Source of the DNA: an uncultured Bacteroidota bacterium
GTDB lineage: Bacteria > Bacteroidota > Bacteroidia > B-17B0 > Aurantibacillaceae
Length of the DNA: 64,000 bases
Direction of reading: 5' to 3'
Assembly (NCBI GenBank): GCA_937873155.1
Contig: CALMVZ010000012.1
Coordinates: forward strand, 350,333-414,332
Part shown: piece by piece, positions 62,412 to 64,000 of the stretch
Layout of the letters: the number at the start of each line of letters is the position of its first letter
Numbering within the stretch: position 1 is the stretch's first letter
Notes under the pieces: generated by a model
The model's input: only the letters and a program-made list of their open reading frames with translations
Told to the model about the DNA's origin: nothing
Databases searched by the model: none
Made by a program: the position numbers and the translations under genes

Positions 62412-62504
62412 ACTCCAGTTGAAGGTCATCCAAAATCCATATCGTCTACGAGTGTACATAAATTCGTTATTAAAGAATTTTCAATAATTATTCTAATAAA
62501 GCCA

Positions 62505-63122
62505 TTAAATCAAATTGTTTTCAATCGCAAATTTAACAAGCTGCGCATTACCCTTCGTATTAGTCTTGATATGGATATTGTTCTTGTGAAATTTGACCGT
62601 CGTTTCTTTTATACATAAACAATGTCCAATTTCTTTTAATGTTTTTCCATCAAGGAGTAAATTCAAAATTTCCGTTTCCCGGCCAGACAGAATTGATTCT
62701 TTTTTAACGGAAGAGTCGGCTTTTTGGTCAGTTTCTTTAGAAATATAATATCCATTTCGGCTTACGGTTCTTATGGCTGTCATTAAATATTCTGTGTCAA
62801 AGTGTTTGGGAACAAAACCATGCGCTCCCTTGGAGATTAAATCAAGCATTACCGATTTTTCACTATGCAAACTCACAACAATTACTTTTATGTATGAATA
62901 ATTTTGGGAGATGGCTTTTAAGGCTTCATATCCATTCATTTCTGGCATTTCAATATCCAAAAGAACCACATTCGGGGGATTACGCTTAATAGATTGCAAA
63001 AGCAATTTTCCATTTGGAACACTGTCAATAACTTCAATATCCGATTGATAATTGAGGACTAACTCCATGCTATCGCGAAACATGGCATGATTGTCTGCTA
63101 TAATAAGCTTCAGTTTTTTCAT
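62505..63122 (-). CDS. NarL/FixJ-type response regulator
   Basis: 205 residues. Receiver domain (about 1-120): IIADNHAMFRD acidic pair, VVLLDIEMPEMNG with phospho-Asp56, VVSLHSEKS and VPKHFDTEY with the conserved Lys. A LuxR-type HTH (about 140-205) has LSGRETEILNLLLDGKTLKEIG and CIKETTVKFHKNNIHIKTN. No histidine kinase is adjacent, so it is an orphan. Target genes unknown. Confidence 0.9.
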   Translation of the reverse strand: MKKLKLIIADNHAMFRDSMELVLNYQSDIEVIDSVPNGKLLLQSIKRNPPNVVLLDIEMPEMNGYEALKAISQNYSYIKVIVVSLHSEKSVMLDLISKGAHGFVPKHFDTEYLMTAIRTVSRNGYYISKETDQKADSSVKKESILSGRETEILNLLLDGKTLKEIGHCLCIKETTVKFHKNNIHIKTNTKGNAQLVKFAIENNLI

Positions 63123-63250
63123 TAATGGATTTAGAAATTAAAAATATAACTTTTTTCTAAATATGAACCTATACTTTTAGTCAGTTAGCCTGTACTTTAA
63201 TTTCATTTTGACCTGTCCAAAGGAATATTAAACTGATCCATACCAATGAT

Positions 63251-63258
63251 TAGATTTG
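63251..63258 (+). promoter_or_regulatory. Putative -7 element of the repetitive surface protein
   Basis: TAGATTTG fully matches TAnnTTTG. A transcript from here would begin close to or just after the ATG at 63268, favouring the downstream starts at 63319 (TTG) or 63346 (ATG). Confidence 0.4.
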
Positions 63259-63267
63259 TAGAATTGG

Positions 63268-64000
63268 ATGCCGTTAATCTCGTTTTTTATTTCTGGCTCC
63301 TTTTGTAATGCCTCTAAATTGCTCATTTATCAATTTGTATTTATTATGACTGCAACAGCGCAACCTACTGGCCCTTCCAACCCTGTAATAGGTTATATGG
63401 TAGTTAACAGCATTACCGGCGCCTCTCCGTTTGTAATGGATGAGGGCAATCACACTGTAACTTTTACCGGCATGACGGCTCCTGTACCATTAGGAACAAC
63501 GGCTGTTGGACTGAATATTACAAATCCTGGAAATAAAATCTCCTTCCTGTCTTATGGATTAACCGGTGCAGCCAGCCAATTTCTGATCGCACAAAATGAC
63601 ATAGCCCGTATCACGTTTGATACAAGTACTCAACTTTCGCTTCAGCCCGCAGGTGGAAATGTAGTTATTGGAGCAAGCGGAACAACCGCTAATCTTATGG
63701 TACAGGGAAATGCTTCTGTGAATGGTAATATTTCCGCAGATTCCCTCAATGTTCAGAACAGCTTGCTCATAACAGGAAATTCGGGTGCAGTTGCAGCGCA
63801 AATCATTGTAACAAAAGCTATTTCTGTTTCTGGTGCCTCAGCCTCTATGCTTAGCGCAGGAACAGGAACCATTGTTGTACAAAACGCACAAGCCGGAAGC
63901 CTGAATGCTGGCACTGGCGCAATTACGGTTTCTTCAGCCAGCGCCGCATCACTTAATACAGGTACCGGAACTATTTCGGTACAAAATGCTAATGCCGCAA
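63268..64000 (+). CDS. Repetitive surface protein, N-terminal part (runs off the window)
   Basis: Open frame from 63268 to the window end with no stop. From the first ATG the leader is MPLISFFISGSFCNASKLL followed by IYQFVFIMTATAQ, which looks like a signal peptide cleaved at TAQ; the start may also be TTG 63319 or ATG 63346. The rest is rich in Gly, Ala, Ser, Thr and Val, with NNxTG-type strands and, near the end, 17-residue repeats. This suggests a large beta-helical adhesin or T9SS cargo. Family not recognised. Confidence 0.65.
   Translation, partial: MPLISFFISGSFCNASKLLIYQFVFIMTATAQPTGPSNPVIGYMVVNSITGASPFVMDEGNHTVTFTGMTAPVPLGTTAVGLNITNPGNKISFLSYGLTGAASQFLIAQNDIARITFDTSTQLSLQPAGGNVVIGASGTTANLMVQGNASVNGNISADSLNVQNSLLITGNSGAVAAQIIVTKAISVSGASASMLSAGTGTIVVQNAQAGSLNAGTGAITVSSASAASLNTGTGTISVQNANAA
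63847..63999 (+). repeat. Three 51-bp (17-residue) tandem repeats
   Basis: Units MLSAGTGTIVVQNAQAG, SLNAGTGAITVSSASAA and SLNTGTGTISVQNANAA follow with exact spacing and continue beyond the window. A more degenerate unit precedes them. Confidence 0.85.

Overview
The window reads as chromosomal DNA of a free-living member of the Bacteroidota. The evidence is low GC, genes with little Shine-Dalgarno signal, TAnnTTTG-type -7 promoter elements, secreted proteins with type IX secretion (T9SS) C-terminal sorting domains plus the T9SS factor PorQ, a GWxTD protein, ECF sigma factors, and many multi-domain cell-surface proteins. I cannot place it below phylum level.

Layout. 1-3.8 kb: edge of a secreted protein and a large PNGase F-like T9SS cargo. 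3.8-5.8 kb: fbaB-accD (glycolysis, fatty-acid synthesis). 5.9-11 kb: a minus-strand operon encoding a propeller/SpoIIE phosphatase sensor, a lipoprotein, a SiaB-like kinase and a SiaC-like phosphoprotein, which looks like a partner-switching signalling module. 11-15.3 kb: asparagine synthetase, a glycosyltransferase and a tryptophan 2,3-dioxygenase. 15.3-16.65 kb: a REP palindrome array around a Y1 (RAYT-type) transposase. 16.7-21.8 kb: a tightly packed five-gene operon of a T9SS cargo, a UbiA prenyltransferase, an exported alpha/alpha-toroid protein, a CrtC/AttH-like lipoprotein and a second degenerate UbiA-like membrane protein, possibly an undescribed isoprenoid-related pathway. 21.8-24.3 kb: another secreted protein and porQ.

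24.3-27.6 kb is an accessory island: a split HipA kinase pair without HipB, a foldable attC-like site, a ten-unit 21-bp minisatellite and a DUF4256 gene. 27.6-38 kb: a MORN-repeat protein, a GATase-fold protein, envelope glycosyltransferases, recR, a sodium symporter and a GWxTD protein. 38-39.6 kb: tRNA-Ser(TGA), with 3'-end copies at 38.25 and 39.45 kb; a short PhoD-like phosphatase gene lies between those two copies.

39.7-42 kb holds the most striking pair: a stand-alone H-NOX haem/NO sensor directly followed by a potassium-channel protein whose N-terminal part is built from about fifteen 12-residue beta-helix repeats. This suggests a gas-regulated ion channel. 42-44.3 kb: a metzincin-like lipoprotein, a coiled-coil lipoprotein and a small barrel. 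44.4-52.2 kb: rsmG, an ECF sigma factor, a glycosyltransferase, a HAD phosphatase, tgt, an LptF/G permease, dihydroorotase and an IMPase. 52.2-60 kb: a SUMF1-like protein, a second ECF sigma factor with a putative membrane-bound partner, an acyl-CoA carboxylase beta subunit and two more glycosyltransferases. 60-64 kb: a YceI lipoprotein, a small conserved gene broken at an A6 tract, a YdjM-like membrane protein, a NarL-type regulator and the start of a repetitive surface protein with 17-residue repeats that runs off the window.

All product calls are from reading translated sequence; no database search was possible.
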